DNA from: Diadophis punctatus similis | Taxonomy: Eukaryota; Chordata; Lepidosauria; Squamata; Dipsadidae | Reading direction: 5' to 3' | Length of the DNA stretch: 64,000 nucleotides | NCBI GenBank assembly: GCA_023053685.1 | Contig: JALIGW010000216.1 | Coordinates: 53,501 to 117,500 of the forward strand | Shown: piece by piece, positions 10,741 through 20,475 of the stretch | How the letters are laid out: each line of letters opens with the position of its first letter | Numbering within the stretch: the stretch's first letter is position 1 | The notes under the pieces: model-generated | Database searches by the model: none | Told to the model about the DNA's origin: nothing | What the model saw: the letters and a program-made list of their open reading frames with translations, nothing else | Translations under genes and position numbers: made by a program

Positions 10741-11440
10741 AAGTAGTCCTAGACTTATGACCACGAGTGAGCCCAAAATTTCTGTTGCTATGTGAGATGT
10801 TTGTTAAGTGAATTTTGCCCCAATTTATGACCTTTCTTGTCACGGTTGTTAAGTGAATCGGTGAAATTGTTCAGTTAGTAAGATGATTGTTAAGTGAATC
10901 TGGCTTCCTCATTGACTTTGCTTGTCGGAAGGTCGCAAAAAGGGATCACATGACCCTGAGACACGGCAACCGTCATAAATATGAATCCTTTGTCAAGCAA
11001 CGGAGCCTTGATCATGTGACCATGGCGACGTCAAAATGGTTGTAAAGTGTGTAAAACGGTCACAAATCACTTTTTTTCAGTGTCATCGTAACTTTGAACA
11101 GTTGTTAAGTGACTTCTTGGCCCTTTTGGCGACCTTCCGTGCCACAGTTGTTAAGTGAATCACTGCAGTTGTTAAGTTAGTAACATGGTTGTTAAATGAG
11201 TCTGGCTTCCCCATTGACTTTGCTTGTCAGAAGGTCGCAAAAGGTGATCAAATAACTCTGGGATACTGCAAACCGTCATAAACACATGCCAGTTGCTACG
11301 GGTCCAAATTTTCGATCGTGTGACCATGGGGACGCTGCAACAGGGATAAATGTGAAAAACAAAATAAGTCACTTTTTTCAATGATGTTTTAACTTTGAAT
11401 GATCCCTAAGTGAACTGTTTTAAGTCGAGGACTACCTGCA
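10741..11440. mobile_element. Two adjacent Tigger-like MITEs
   Basis: First copy starts 'aagtagtcctagacttatg' and runs to about 11118. The second, lacking its 5' end, follows at once ('ggcgaccttccgtgccac') and ends 'aagtcgaggactacctgc' at about 11440. Internal landmarks 'gttgttaagtgaatc' and 'tgactttgcttgtc' occur in each. Confidence 0.85.
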
Positions 11441-11647
11441 CAGATTGATCTTTCTCCCCTTCACCTGCCTGCGAATGATATAGCCCCTACTTGAGACAGG
11501 AGACAACATCAGCTCGAGAATTTAGCGAGACCTGGGCTTTAATACCGGTAGTCCTCAACGTACGGCAGTGTTTCTCAAATAGTGGGGCGGCCCCCCTGGG
11601 GGGCGCGGAGCGATGCCAGGGGGCGCGTGTGACCCCGGGGAACATGA

Positions 11648-11706
11648 GTCCTCCGGGAGTTGGGCGGCATATAAGAATACCAAAATAAATAAATAAATAA
11701 ATAAAT
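11648..11706 (+). mobile_element. L2 LINE 3' tip inserted in copy A
   Basis: 'ccgggagttgggcggcatat' followed by an (AAAT)n tail, the L2 3' end. It is absent from copy B, where the flanking sequence is continuous, so it entered copy A after the two elements separated. Confidence 0.85.
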
Positions 11707-11843
11707 GTGTGGTCCCTCTCGATCAATTCCCCCAGACGGGGAGTGTTTTCCCAGTAGCACGCTGCTCCGAGCCTAAAAGAGAAGGCAACCAGGCGGGGCG
11801 GCTGCGTGGGTTCTTGTTGTTCTCGGCGGGCAGCGCGGTAGCC

Positions 11844-11946
11844 ATGAACGGCATGACGAACCTGCTGCTGGACAAGGAGGAGCATCCTCTGCAGCTGGGC
11901 GAAAGCTTCGAACGGCACCCTAAAGCCTCCTTCCACACCATTCGCT
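11844..11946 (+). pseudogene. EAF1: EAF1 first coding exon, transposon-borne copy A
   Basis: ATG at 11844 starts 34 codons plus one base. Recognisable parts: MNG, LLLDKEEHPLQLGESFE and ASFHTIR, which match the N-terminus of vertebrate EAF1, a nuclear partner of the ELL elongation factors in RNA polymerase II transcription. The exon stops after the first base of the next codon, immediately before GTGAGT, so it is an exon 1 copy made from DNA and not a processed cDNA. The rest of the gene is absent. Codons 4-5 (ATG ACG) look like CpG-decayed ACG GCG, which would encode Thr-Ala as in EAF1; EAF2 fits less well. Cannot make EAF1 by itself; a spliced transcript into a downstream acceptor is conceivable. 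Confidence 0.85.
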
Positions 11947-11952
11947 GTGAGT
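11947..11952 (+). other. Splice donor after the EAF1 exon (copy A)
   Basis: CGCT/GTGAGT at the exact end of similarity to EAF1; the phase-1 boundary suits a split Tyr codon, as expected if EAF1 continues with Tyr-Asp. Function not shown. Confidence 0.7.
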
Positions 11953-12110
11953 GCCCGGCAGAGGCGGCGCTTATGGGCCAGGCCGGCGACCCCAAAACAT
12001 CGGCTTGGTTAAGCAGGCCTGGCCCTGTGCCAAAAGAGGGCCCTAACCACGGTAGCCTATGCCTGCCTAACCGAAAACAGGCTCCACTGAGTTCAGTGTG
12101 ACTTACTCCC

Positions 12111-12118
12111 AGGTAAGT
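12111..12118 (+). other. Second donor-like site (copy A)
   Basis: 'cccag/gtaagt' is a full-consensus 5' splice site inside the element's 3' half, in a stretch ('gacttactcccaggtaagtg') that looks like an older dispersed repeat of reptiles. Conserved in copy B near 47792-47800 (minus). Confidence 0.5.
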
Positions 12119-12454
12119 GGGTAGAGCAGCCTTCCCCAGCCAATAGTTTGCTTGCAGCTTATAATAAGTAAAATAATAAATATTAATACTAAAATTCCAT
12201 TGGGGCCCAGATCGGAGAGTTGGGGGAGGTGCTAAATGTTTACTTCTTCCTAGGGGGGAGGTGTAACAGAAAATAATTGAGAAGCACTGACATATGGCCA
12301 CAGTGGAGCCCAAAATTTACGTTGCTAAGTGAGAATTTTTTTAAGGCAATTTTGCCCCACTTTACAACTTTTCCTGCCACATTTGTTAAGCGAATCACCG
12401 CAGTTGTTAAATTAGTAACCTGGTTGTTGACTGAATTTCCCTTCCCACTTGTTT

Positions 12455-12575
12455 TTAAGGTTTTTAAGAAGAAACTAAACAGTCACTTGTCTGAAATGGT
12501 ATAGGTTCCCCTGCTTGAGCAGGGGGCTGGACTAGAAGACCTCCAAGGTCCCTTCCAGCTTCTATTCTCTTCTGT
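12455..12575 (+). mobile_element. CR1 LINE 3' tip
   Basis: 'gtttttaagaagaaactaaa' through 'agggggctggactagaagac' to 'aaggtcccttccagcttc', a 3' terminal CR1 piece inserted in the host MITE. Confidence 0.85.
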
Positions 12576-12802
12576 CGACTTTGCTCACCGGAAAGTTGCA
12601 ATGCGTGATCACATGATCCTGGGAACATTGCAACGGTCGTAAACGCGAGTCAATTTTCAAGCCTCCGAATATAAATCACGTGACCATGGAGAGGTTGCAA
12701 CGGTCCATAAGGGTGAAAAGTGGCCATAAGTCACTTTTTGGTTGCCGTTGTAACTTCGAACGGTCACTAAGTGAACTGTTGTAAGTCAAGGACTACCTGT
12801 AA

Positions 12803-13315
12803 GGCAGTCAGCCTGTAAATTTTCCTTATTCTAGAGTAGGCCTCTGCTAAAATCTGTGTCATCGTACAAAATGCACAGCCTTCCACCACAGGAAACATGA
12901 AGTGTATATTGTCAACTAACGATTTGGGGTATTCTGAATTTTGAGAGGCCCGGACTTGTGTCTGAGCAAGCGACTGTCAAACCAATCTCTCCTGCTGCTA
13001 CCCTGGACATATTAAGCCCACTGGCACGGTGGATGTTTCTCGCCAGGCGTCTTCATTACAGCAGCTTTCCAGAATTCAAACTGAGTGGTTGTTAAAGCTA
13101 CCCCTTTGGTGAGAACATTCATTCTTCTTTTTTAAAAAAATAGTAATTTATGACGGAGGTTTAAAAAAATACAAAGCTAGAAGAAAACGGATACAAGCGT
13201 AGAAAAATACAGAAAAGAATAAAGGGAAAGGGGCGTAGAGAAAAAAGGGCAAGGGAGGAAGGAAAAATATGTAAAAGGAAAAGAAAGGATACAGGTAGTC
13301 AGAAGTGGTTTTAGA
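12803..13315. other. Unassigned sequence
   Basis: Includes an A/G-rich stretch (13130-13290). No recognised repeat or exon. Confidence 0.5.
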
Positions 13316-13357
13316 TTACAGATTACAGATTAACAGAGTTGGAAGGGACCTTGTTGG

Positions 13358-14450
13358 CAGAGGTGCGCTTTAGCCGGTTCGGACAGGTTCGGGTGAACCG
13401 GTTGTTAAGATTTTGTGCAGTTCGGAAAACCAGCAAATCGCACCACTATCTGGCCCCGCCCCTCTCCGCCCCTCCCCTCCCACTCACTCCTTATCTCGCC
13501 TCACCCGCCTTGGCTGGTGCCTAAAGTCATGCCCGCAGCCCAGCTCCTTCACTCGCTCGCTTGCCCAGACTACGCAGTCCCCGCAGCCCGGCAGATCTCC
13601 GCGCCTCACCCGCTTGCCTGCCTTCACCGTGGCCTACCACGCTGGCTTCGCAGCCCAGCTGATCTCCGCACCTCGCCTGCTCTGCTTACCGCAACTGCCT
13701 GTGAAGGTAAGGTGCTCGGCCGAAGGGTCGCAGTGAGGCGGGAGAGGAAGAAGGGAGCAACTGCTAGCACAAAGGGGAGTGCTTCTGGGACGAGGGGAGC
13801 CGGGAAGAGAAAAGGCAGCTTGCAAGAGTGGAGGCAGGAGAGCAAAGCAAGCAAGTGAGTGGAACATTGGGCCTGCTGGATGGCCTCTTTATTCCCCCTC
13901 ACTCCCAAGACAGCCAGGAAGCACCCGTCTCCTTGCGTGAGAAGTGATCGAAGGGCCTTCTCGCCGGGAGCGCTGCCCTCGTTCAGATTCCATACCTCCC
14001 TCTGGTGGCCCTCAGCCCAGCGCAGTTGCCCCACCAACCGACACCAGCTTCAGCGACACAACCACCACCTGCACCCAAAATCTTTCGTCTTGAAATGTTT
14101 CTTGAAAGTCACCCCAAAGGGGAGAACAAAGTAGGCTCCTTATCCTACATTCTCATCAGGGGTAGTCCTCGATTTATGGCCACAACTGAGCCAAAATTTC
14201 CATTGCTAAAGCAAGATTTAAGTGAGTTTTGCTCCGTTTTGTGAGTTTCCTTGCCACTGTTAAGTGATGTTCAGTAGTAGTAAATAAATAGAGATTGTAT
14301 CTTGTTGAGACCTTTGAGGCGAGCGGCCAGGAGGCGGGGCCAGGCATGCTGAGTGATCTCGAGTTGGCCACACCCACCCAATCACATGACCACCCAGCCA
14401 CAGCCACCCAGCAGAGAACCGGTTGTTACATTATTTGAATGCCATCACTG
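13358..14450. mobile_element. Large hAT-type element with CpG-rich cargo
   Basis: Starts 'cagaggtgcgctttagcc' and ends 'gccatcactg'. Flanking duplications 'cttgttgg' (13350-13357) and 'cttgtagg' (14451-14458) agree at 7 of 8. The interior has a GC-rich block (about 13450-13860) with a 147-codon plus-strand frame and a 137-codon minus-strand frame; neither matches a family I know, and both look like by-products of base composition. A MITE fragment (14161-14277) is nested inside. Confidence 0.8.
14161..14277. mobile_element. Tigger-like MITE fragment inside the hAT
   Basis: 'ggtagtcctcgatttatggc' followed by 'caactgagccaaaatttcc' and 'agtgagttttgctccg', then broken. Confidence 0.75.
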
Positions 14451-14611
14451 CTTGTAGGTCATCTAGTCCAACCCCCCCCCCCAAAGTAGGAGACCTTACA
14501 TCATTTCTGACAGATGGCAGTCCAGTCTCTTCTTGAAAGCTTCCAATGATGAAGCTCCCACAACTTCCGAAGGCAACTTCTGTTCCATTGGTTGATTGTT
14601 CTCACTGTCTT

Positions 14612-14629
14612 TTCTCTCTCTGCCTCTCT

Positions 14630-14691
<62 letters not shown>

Positions 14692-14722
14692 TTCTCTCTC
14701 TCTCTCTCTGTCTCTTTCTCTC

Positions 14723-14753
<31 letters not shown>

Positions 14754-14870
14754 CTTTCTCTCTCTCTCTGTCTCTTTCTCTCTCTGTCTCTGTCTCTCTG
14801 TCTTTCTTTCTCTGTCTGTCCCTCTCCCTTTTTCTCTTTGTCTCATTTTCTCTCATTTTCTCTCTTTCAA
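14612..14870. repeat. (CTCTTT/TCTC)n polypyrimidine microsatellite
   Basis: About 250 bp of interrupted TCTC, CTTT and TCTG units. All reading frames across it (serine/leucine- or arginine/glutamate-rich) are repeat artefacts. Confidence 0.95.
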
Positions 14871-15336
14871 TACAAGAGGCCACCTCAAAGCAAGCTTGTT
14901 CCAATGACTGGAGTCAACCAAGCTCCGGAAAGCAAAGCGATTCTGTTTTCTGTCGTCTTAACTGAGATATTAAACTAACAATAAAAATGAAGCCAATAGC
15001 TATAAAACTTCTGGAAAAAAAGTTATTTTTTTATTGTCATGGGCCCATCTGGGACCTCAACGGAGGAGCAATCAATACAGAGTGTTGGTTTGATTTATTT
15101 CGGTGGTTTTAAAGCCAGCCCCGGGGGAAAGGGTTGTCTGAGTGCAAACATTAAGCAACCTTTGAAACCGCGACTCCATTTTCTCCATCCTGGTGTGTGC
15201 TCTGTAGTTCCAAGGCATTGGTGGATAAGTCAAAGTAGATAAAACAAATATATCCAATTATTCAGTACTGGCTTCAGACAATTTGTTAACCGAGCCTTTG
15301 TTTATTTTCCCAAGAATTCTTAGAGCGTGGTTTTAC
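14871..15336. other. Unassigned sequence
   Basis: No recognised exon or repeat. 'tttgatttatttcggtgg' near 15090 recalls the LTR family at 9443, but too little matches to call it. Confidence 0.45.
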
Positions 15337-15572
15337 AGGTAGTCCTTTTCTTGACGACCGCAATTGAGCCCAAAATTTCTCTTGCCAAGTGAGTTGGTTG
15401 TTAAGTGAGTTTTGCCCAATTTTCTGGCCAGAGTTGTTAGGTTAATCATTGCAGTTCTTAGCAACACGGGTTGTTAAGTGAATCTGGTCTCCTCATTGAC
15501 TTTGCTTGTTGGAAGGTCACACAAAGATGATCGATCAAATGATCCCTGGACAAAACACAATTAAGTAAATAT

Positions 15573-16630
15573 AGAATAGAGTAGAGTAGAGTAGAGTAGA
15601 GTAGAGTAGAGTAGAGTAGAGTAGAGTAGAGTAGAGTAGAGTAGAGTAGAGTAGAGTAGAGTAGAGTAGAGTAGAATTGAAAATTAGAATAGAATAGAAT
15701 ATAGAGTAGAAAAGAATAGAGTAAAGAAGAATAGAGTAGAATAGAGAAGAATAGAGTAGAATTGAATTGAAAATTAGAATAGAATAGAATAGAAGAATAG
15801 AACAGAACAGAACAGAACAGAACAGAATACAGAATGAATAGAATATAGAGAATGAATAGAATAGAGTAGAGTAGAGTAGAGTAGAATAGAGAAGAATAGA
15901 GTAGAATTGAATTGAAAATTAGAATAGAATAGAATAGAGTAGAGTAGAATTGAAAATTAGAATAGAATAGAGTAGAGTAGAGAAGAATAGAGTAGAATAG
16001 AATTGGAAAATTAGAATAGAATTGAAAATTAGAATAGAATAGAATAGATTGGAATAGAATGCAGAATGAATAGAATAGAATAAAATTGAATAGAAGAATA
16101 GAACAGAACAGAATACAGAATGAATAGAATAGAATAGAATAGATTGGAATAGAATACAGAATGAATAGAATAGAATAGAATAGAATAGAATAGAATAGAA
16201 TAGAATAGAATAGAATAGAATAGAATAGAATAGAATAGATTGGAATAGAATGCAGAATGAATAGAATAGAATAAAATAGAATAGAAGAATAGAACAGAAT
16301 ACAGAATGAATAGAATAGAATAGAATAAAATAGAACAGAAGAATAGAACAGAACAGAATACAGAATGAATAGAATAGAATAGAATAGAATAGAATAGAAT
16401 AGAATAGAATAGAATAGAATAGAGAATGAATAGAATAGAATAGAGAAGAGAAGAGAAGAATAGAGTAGAATCGAATTGGAAAATTAGAATAGAATTGAAA
16501 ATTAGAATGGAATGGAATGGAACGGAACGGAACGGAACGGAACGGAACGGAACGGAACAGAACAGAACAGAACAGAACAGAACAGAACAGAACAGAACAG
16601 AACAGAACAGAACAGAACAGAATAGAATAA
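15573..16630. repeat. Kilobase (AGAAT)n-type pentanucleotide array
   Basis: Continuous array in zones: AGAGT units (15580-15675), mixed AGAAT/AGAGT with ATTGAAAATT islands, long AGAAT runs, GGAAC (16515-16555), then AGAAC (16556-16620), ending at a CR1 3' end. Higher-order blocks such as 'gaatgaatagaatag' recur. It is the tail of the minus-strand CR1 that follows. The 235-codon frame on the minus strand is an artefact. Confidence 0.95.
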
Positions 16631-17150
16631 CAGAGTTGGAAGGGAAAAGGTCTTCTAGTCTAGCCCCCTTACAGTAGCCAGGAAACCCTATACCAGTGAT
16701 GGCGAACCTTTTTTCCCTCGGGTGCCGAAAGCGCATGCGCGCGCACTATCACACACGTGCGAGTGCCTACACCCATAATTCAATGCCTAGGGAGGGCTAA
16801 AACGGCTTCCCCGCCCCCGCAGAGGCCCTCTGGAGGCCAGAAACGGCCCGTTTCCCAACTTCTTGTGGGCCTGGTAGCCTGTTTTTTGCCCTCCCCATGT
16901 TCCAGAGGCTTCCCTGGAGCCTGGGGAGGATGAAAATGCCCTCCCCCGGAGGCCCTCCAGAAACCTAAAATGCCCTCCCAGAGCCACTGTGCCAGCCGAA
17001 AATCAGCTGGCCAGTGTACAGATGCACGCTGGAGCTGAGCTAGGGCAATGGCTCGCATGCCGGCAGATATGGCTCCGTGTGCCACGCGTGCCATAGGTTC
17101 GCCATCACTGCCCTATACCATTTCAGACAAATGGATACCATTTCAACTGG
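16622..17150 (-). mobile_element. CR1 LINE 3' tip, split by a hAT
   Basis: 'aataacagagttggaaggg' followed by 'cttctagtctagccccc', cut at 'ccctatac' and resumed at 17111 'ccctataccatttcagac'. The copy is very short beyond the hAT. Confidence 0.85.
16694..17110 (+). mobile_element. hAT-type element ('cagtgatggcgaacc' family), copy 1
   Basis: Inverted ends 'cagtgatggcgaacc' and 'ggttcgccatcactg'; perfect 8-bp duplication 'ccctatac' (16686-16693, 17111-17118). CpG-rich interior with 'acccataattcaatgcc'. Inserted in CR1 at the same site as copies at 33986 and 41889. Confidence 0.95.
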
Positions 17151-17432
17151 TATCCATTTGGATACCAGGACAGGACATTGGATACCAAACAGGACATTGC
17201 AACGATCATAATTATGAACCAGTTGTCAAGTGTCCGAATTCTGATCACATGACCATGCGATGCTGCGATGGTCATAAGTGTGAACAACCGTCATAAATGA
17301 ATTTTTTCAGTGCCGCTGTAACTTCAAACAATCGCAAAAGAACTGTTGTAAGTGGAGGATTACCTGTGTTTCTTTTTAATTTTCCAAAAGTAATTGCTGT
17401 AATCATCTTGTTATTGTTCTGCAGGCCAGTGT

Positions 17433-17832
17433 TGTCTCAGAACGGTTACAGGAACTGGGCATGGCTAGTCCAGTGAAGAGAAGGACCATGGGTGACACGA
17501 TAGCAGTCTTCCAATATTTGAGGGGCTGCCACAGAGAGGAGGGGGTCAACTTATTCTCCAAAGCACCTGAAGGCCAGACAAGGAATAATGGCTGGAAACT
17601 GATCAAGGAGAGATTCAACCTAGAAATAAGGAGAAATTTTCTGACAGTGAGAGCAATCGACCCATGGAACAGAAGTTGCCTTCAAAAGTTTTGGGAGCTT
17701 TGTCACTTGAGACTTTCAAGAAGAGAGTGGACTGCCATCTGTCAGAAATGGTGTAGGGTCTCCTGCTTGGGAGGCCGTGGGGGGTTGGACTAGATGACCT
17801 ACAAGGTCCCTTCCAACTCTGTTAATCTGTTA
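17433..17832 (+). mobile_element. CR1 LINE 3' end
   Basis: 'cggttacaggaactgggc' through 'ttccaatatttgaggggc' (ORF2 end: IAVFQYLRGCHREEGVNLFS) and the 3' region to 'ggtcccttccaactctgtta'. 110 codons remain open at 17461-17793 but extend past the normal ORF2 stop region, so the frame is degenerate. Confidence 0.9.
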
Positions 17833-18390
17833 ATCCCCAACCTGCTATCACAAGTAGAATAATTAAAGGGCTTCACCAGTACACTTAAATGGAGAAAAGA
17901 CTTTGAACCAACCGGCTCACATAATTCAGTTAAATTTGGATCGTAAGAGGGCTCTGTCTCTGCGTTACTATGGAAACTGGTGACTTCTTTTATTTAGAAA
18001 TATCCTTCTAGAACTACTAGGATGCATGTATGTGGGAGGTGAAATATCTCCATTCTTAGAGCTGATGTGGTGCTTGCTTCTTCCTATTAGCAGAAATAGA
18101 AAGAAAGCAATTTTTTTTTTTGAAAAGATGCTTTACTTTCATCTCTAAAACATTCACCGATCTGCAGCAAACTCAGACAGTTGACATGCGATGACATTGG
18201 CGAAGGGAGCTGCCATACCACCTTTATTTTTATTTTTTTTATTTTTGAAGGAACAGGCTTGGTTTCTATTCAACGTGCTGTCATTAAGTTATAGCAGCCA
18301 TCAATAATTCCTCCACGAACCCAGATTCAGAAGTGAATTTGAATCAACTCGCTAAAGGGGGAAAGTGACATTCCATGGAGTATGACATTA
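17833..18390. other. Unassigned unique sequence
   Basis: No recognised repeat or exon. Confidence 0.5.
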
Positions 18391-18817
18391 TTAGGTGATA
18401 AGAGGAGAGAGGAGAGGAGAGGAGAGAAGAGAAGAAAAGAAGAGAAGAGAATAATGAAGAACAGGAATAGAATAGAATTAGAATAGAATGGAATGGAATG
18501 GAATAGGAATAGAATGGAATAGGAATAGGAATAGGAATAGAATTAATAGAATAGAATAGAATAATAGAAGAGAACAGAACAGAACAGGAGTTGGAAGGGA
18601 CCTTGGAGGTCTTCTAGTCTAACCCCCAGCTTAGGCAGGAGCCCCTATACCATTTTAGACAAGTGGGCGTCCAGTCTCTTCTTAAAAACTTCCAGTGTTG
18701 GAGCATTCAAAACTTCTGGAGGCAAGTTGTTCCACGGATTAATTGTTCTAACTGTCAGGAAATTTCTCCTTAGTTCTAGGTTGCTTCTCTCCTTGATTAG
18801 TTTCCACCCATTGCGAA
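18391..18817 (-). mobile_element. CR1 LINE 3' end with purine-rich tail
   Basis: Tail 18400-18585 of GAGAG, AGAAG, GAATG and GGAAT units, then 'ggagttggaagggacc' through 'gttccacggattaattg' to 'gattagtttccaccc'. Confidence 0.9.
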
Positions 18818-20314
18818 CAGTTACATTTTTATTTATATAGATAATTTACCCTCTAGTGTTGGGGCGGTGTGGTTTTCTCTTTGCTAGCTCCTTGAACAGG
18901 GTATAGTTTTCTGCTTGTCTGTCTGGTGTTAATCCCTGTTTATCTGGATGTTGGTTCTGGTCTTTTTGTTTCCTTCTTAGTTTTTTATTGTCTCTTTTAT
19001 ATGGAAATGGAAATGTGCTTAAAAATATTTCTGCAATCAGTATAAAGTTGGAGGGAGAATTAAAGAATCGATTTAATTAATTAATTGATTGATTAGTTAA
19101 TTAATTAATTAATTAATTAATTAAAAAGTCCTCTTACCTCCTAACCTTCTGAAACCAATGATTTGACTTGTTTCCCTTACGCAAAGAATACATTCACTAA
19201 ATTCATTTTGTTCTTTCTGTTAAGCAAATTAATGGTTTGTGGGTATCAAGGCCAGTTTTATCCTTAGAGTAGAGTGAGTAGATAGTACCTGCCTCTGTTA
19301 CCTAGGATAGACACTTTTCACCTACTAGTTATAACTGGGTAGAAAATTGAAAATTAAAATCAGATTACAATCCTAGGCATCTGTATTTGAAAATTAAATT
19401 TCTCACCTTACGATCATTGGGACTAATTTCTGAGAAATAATGTTTATAGTAGGAGTATTCATTTGATGTAGGGATTGTTTTATTTTGAAAAATCTAGACT
19501 ATGTAAGAGAAGAACAGGCAGAGCTGGGAGGGTGGAGTTAAACAAGTCATCAGCCTAGAGTCGTTACGTTCCCACAAATGGTCTAAGTCAGACTTGGGTA
19601 TTTTAAGGTCTCTGAGCCATATCCAGCCCTTTGGCTGTCCCTATCCAGCCCACATGGATTGTTTTTATTTTGAAGGCGACTGCTATATGTTTTTTCAATT
19701 TACATATGTGCATGCCTATGCACTTTCACAGCCCTATTGCACTGCAATAATTATTTAAAGTTTTAGAATTCATAAAGGACATTATTTTTTTGAACCCAAA
19801 TCATCCATAACTACTTTATACAATTCACTATTTAAAAAAAAAAAAGATTCTTAGCATTGGGTCGAAAATTTAAATAAAACAGTAGGTCCTACTTTGATTT
19901 AAGCATGATTTATTTAATAAGGCACAACCGATGGGGTTCATCAACATTTTATGCAATGGGTTATGATGATAAAAATACATAATAGTTAAGTTCACATAAA
20001 ACACTCACCCAAATGGAAACACTTTAAGGTAACACGATGTGTGGATCGAGTTCTCCAGTAACAACATTAAAAATTACTACAGTTCTTTAAGCATCTCATG
20101 TATATCAAATTGTCTTTTGAAATTAATTTCATGGATATTAACTTTCACGAAGCACATAATTAAATTTTTGATTCATGGGAACTTTTGCATGCCACTAACT
20201 CTCCGACGAGAAAAAGCTATATTGGCATTTCGTATGATTGTTTGTCAAATAGCAAAGTTTTCAAGAATTTATGATTTCCAAAACAAAATCAGATGTTGAA
20301 TATTCTCATTCTTC
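18818..20314. other. Unassigned AT-rich sequence
   Basis: The longest stretch without an assigned repeat (about 1.5 kb). It holds a (TTAA)n run at about 19075-19125 and a region near 19590-19680 with 'gagccatatccagccc', perhaps an old hAT. Reading frames here (for example 86 codons at 20039) have no recognisable domain. Confidence 0.5.
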
Positions 20315-20440
20315 AGCTCTTCTTGGATGAGAAGCAAAACGTCTTCAAAGAAACACAAGGAAGTCCAGTTGCCTCTTGAATAAAGGCACTTTTGGGACAA
20401 CCATGATCTGAATGACTGAGAATCTCCGTAGACATTCCAG
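20315..20440 (+). mobile_element. Foldback family, single arm
   Basis: 'cttcttggatgagaagc' then 'aaggaagtccagttgcc' and 'atgactgagaatctcc'. Confidence 0.7.
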
Positions 20441-20475
20441 CGTGGTTTTATTCTAACCAGATGGGTTTATTTTGT

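Larger units (their letters stand above)
11566..12289 (+). mobile_element. hAT-type transposon carrying EAF1 exon 1 (copy A)
   Basis: Ends 'cagtgtttctcaaatag' and 'ttgagaagcactg' form an imperfect inverted repeat of hAT type. Flanks 'acgtacgg' (11558-11565) and 'acatatgg' (12290-12297) match at 6 of 8 bases, both changes being transitions. Cargo in order: C/G-rich end, L2 tail insertion, EAF1 5' flank, exon 1, donor site, intron-like sequence and an AT-rich 3' segment ('tataataagtaaaataat'). No transposase frame, so non-autonomous. Copy B is 47617-48273; after removing the L2 insertion the two have nearly the same length and are alignable end to end. Confidence 0.85.
11545..12802. mobile_element. 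Tigger-like MITE hosting the EAF1-carrying hAT
   Basis: 'ggtagtcctcaacgtacgg' is cut by the hAT at 11566; the MITE resumes with 'ccacagtggagcccaaaatt' and ends 'gtcaaggactacctgta'. A CR1 3' fragment (12455-12575) also interrupts it. Confidence 0.85.
13316..14611 (-). mobile_element. CR1 LINE 3' end, host of a large hAT
   Basis: 'gattaacagagttggaaggg' begins the CR1 at about 13327; it is cut at 'ccttgttgg' and resumes at 14451 'cttgtaggtcatctagtcc', continuing to 'gattgttctcactgtc' where a CT-rich microsatellite takes over. Confidence 0.9.
15337..17371. mobile_element. Tigger-like MITE split by CR1
   Basis: 5' half 15337-15555 ('caggtagtccttttcttgac' to 'gatccctggac'); 3' half about 17190-17371 ('gacattgcaacgatcat' to 'agtggaggattacctgtg'). 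The 1.6-kb insert between is a CR1 with an expanded tail, itself holding a hAT: three layers. Confidence 0.85.

Noticed and set aside
13415..13858. 147-codon plus-strand frame as a host exon
   Set aside because: Starts in transposon end sequence shared with other hATs and matches no family; retained only as possible captured cargo.
14496..14965. Arg/Glu-rich and Ser/Leu-rich proteins on both strands
   Set aside because: Translation of the CT-rich microsatellite in all frames.
16029..16736. 235-codon Ser/Phe-rich frame
   Set aside because: Translation of the AGAAT pentanucleotide array.
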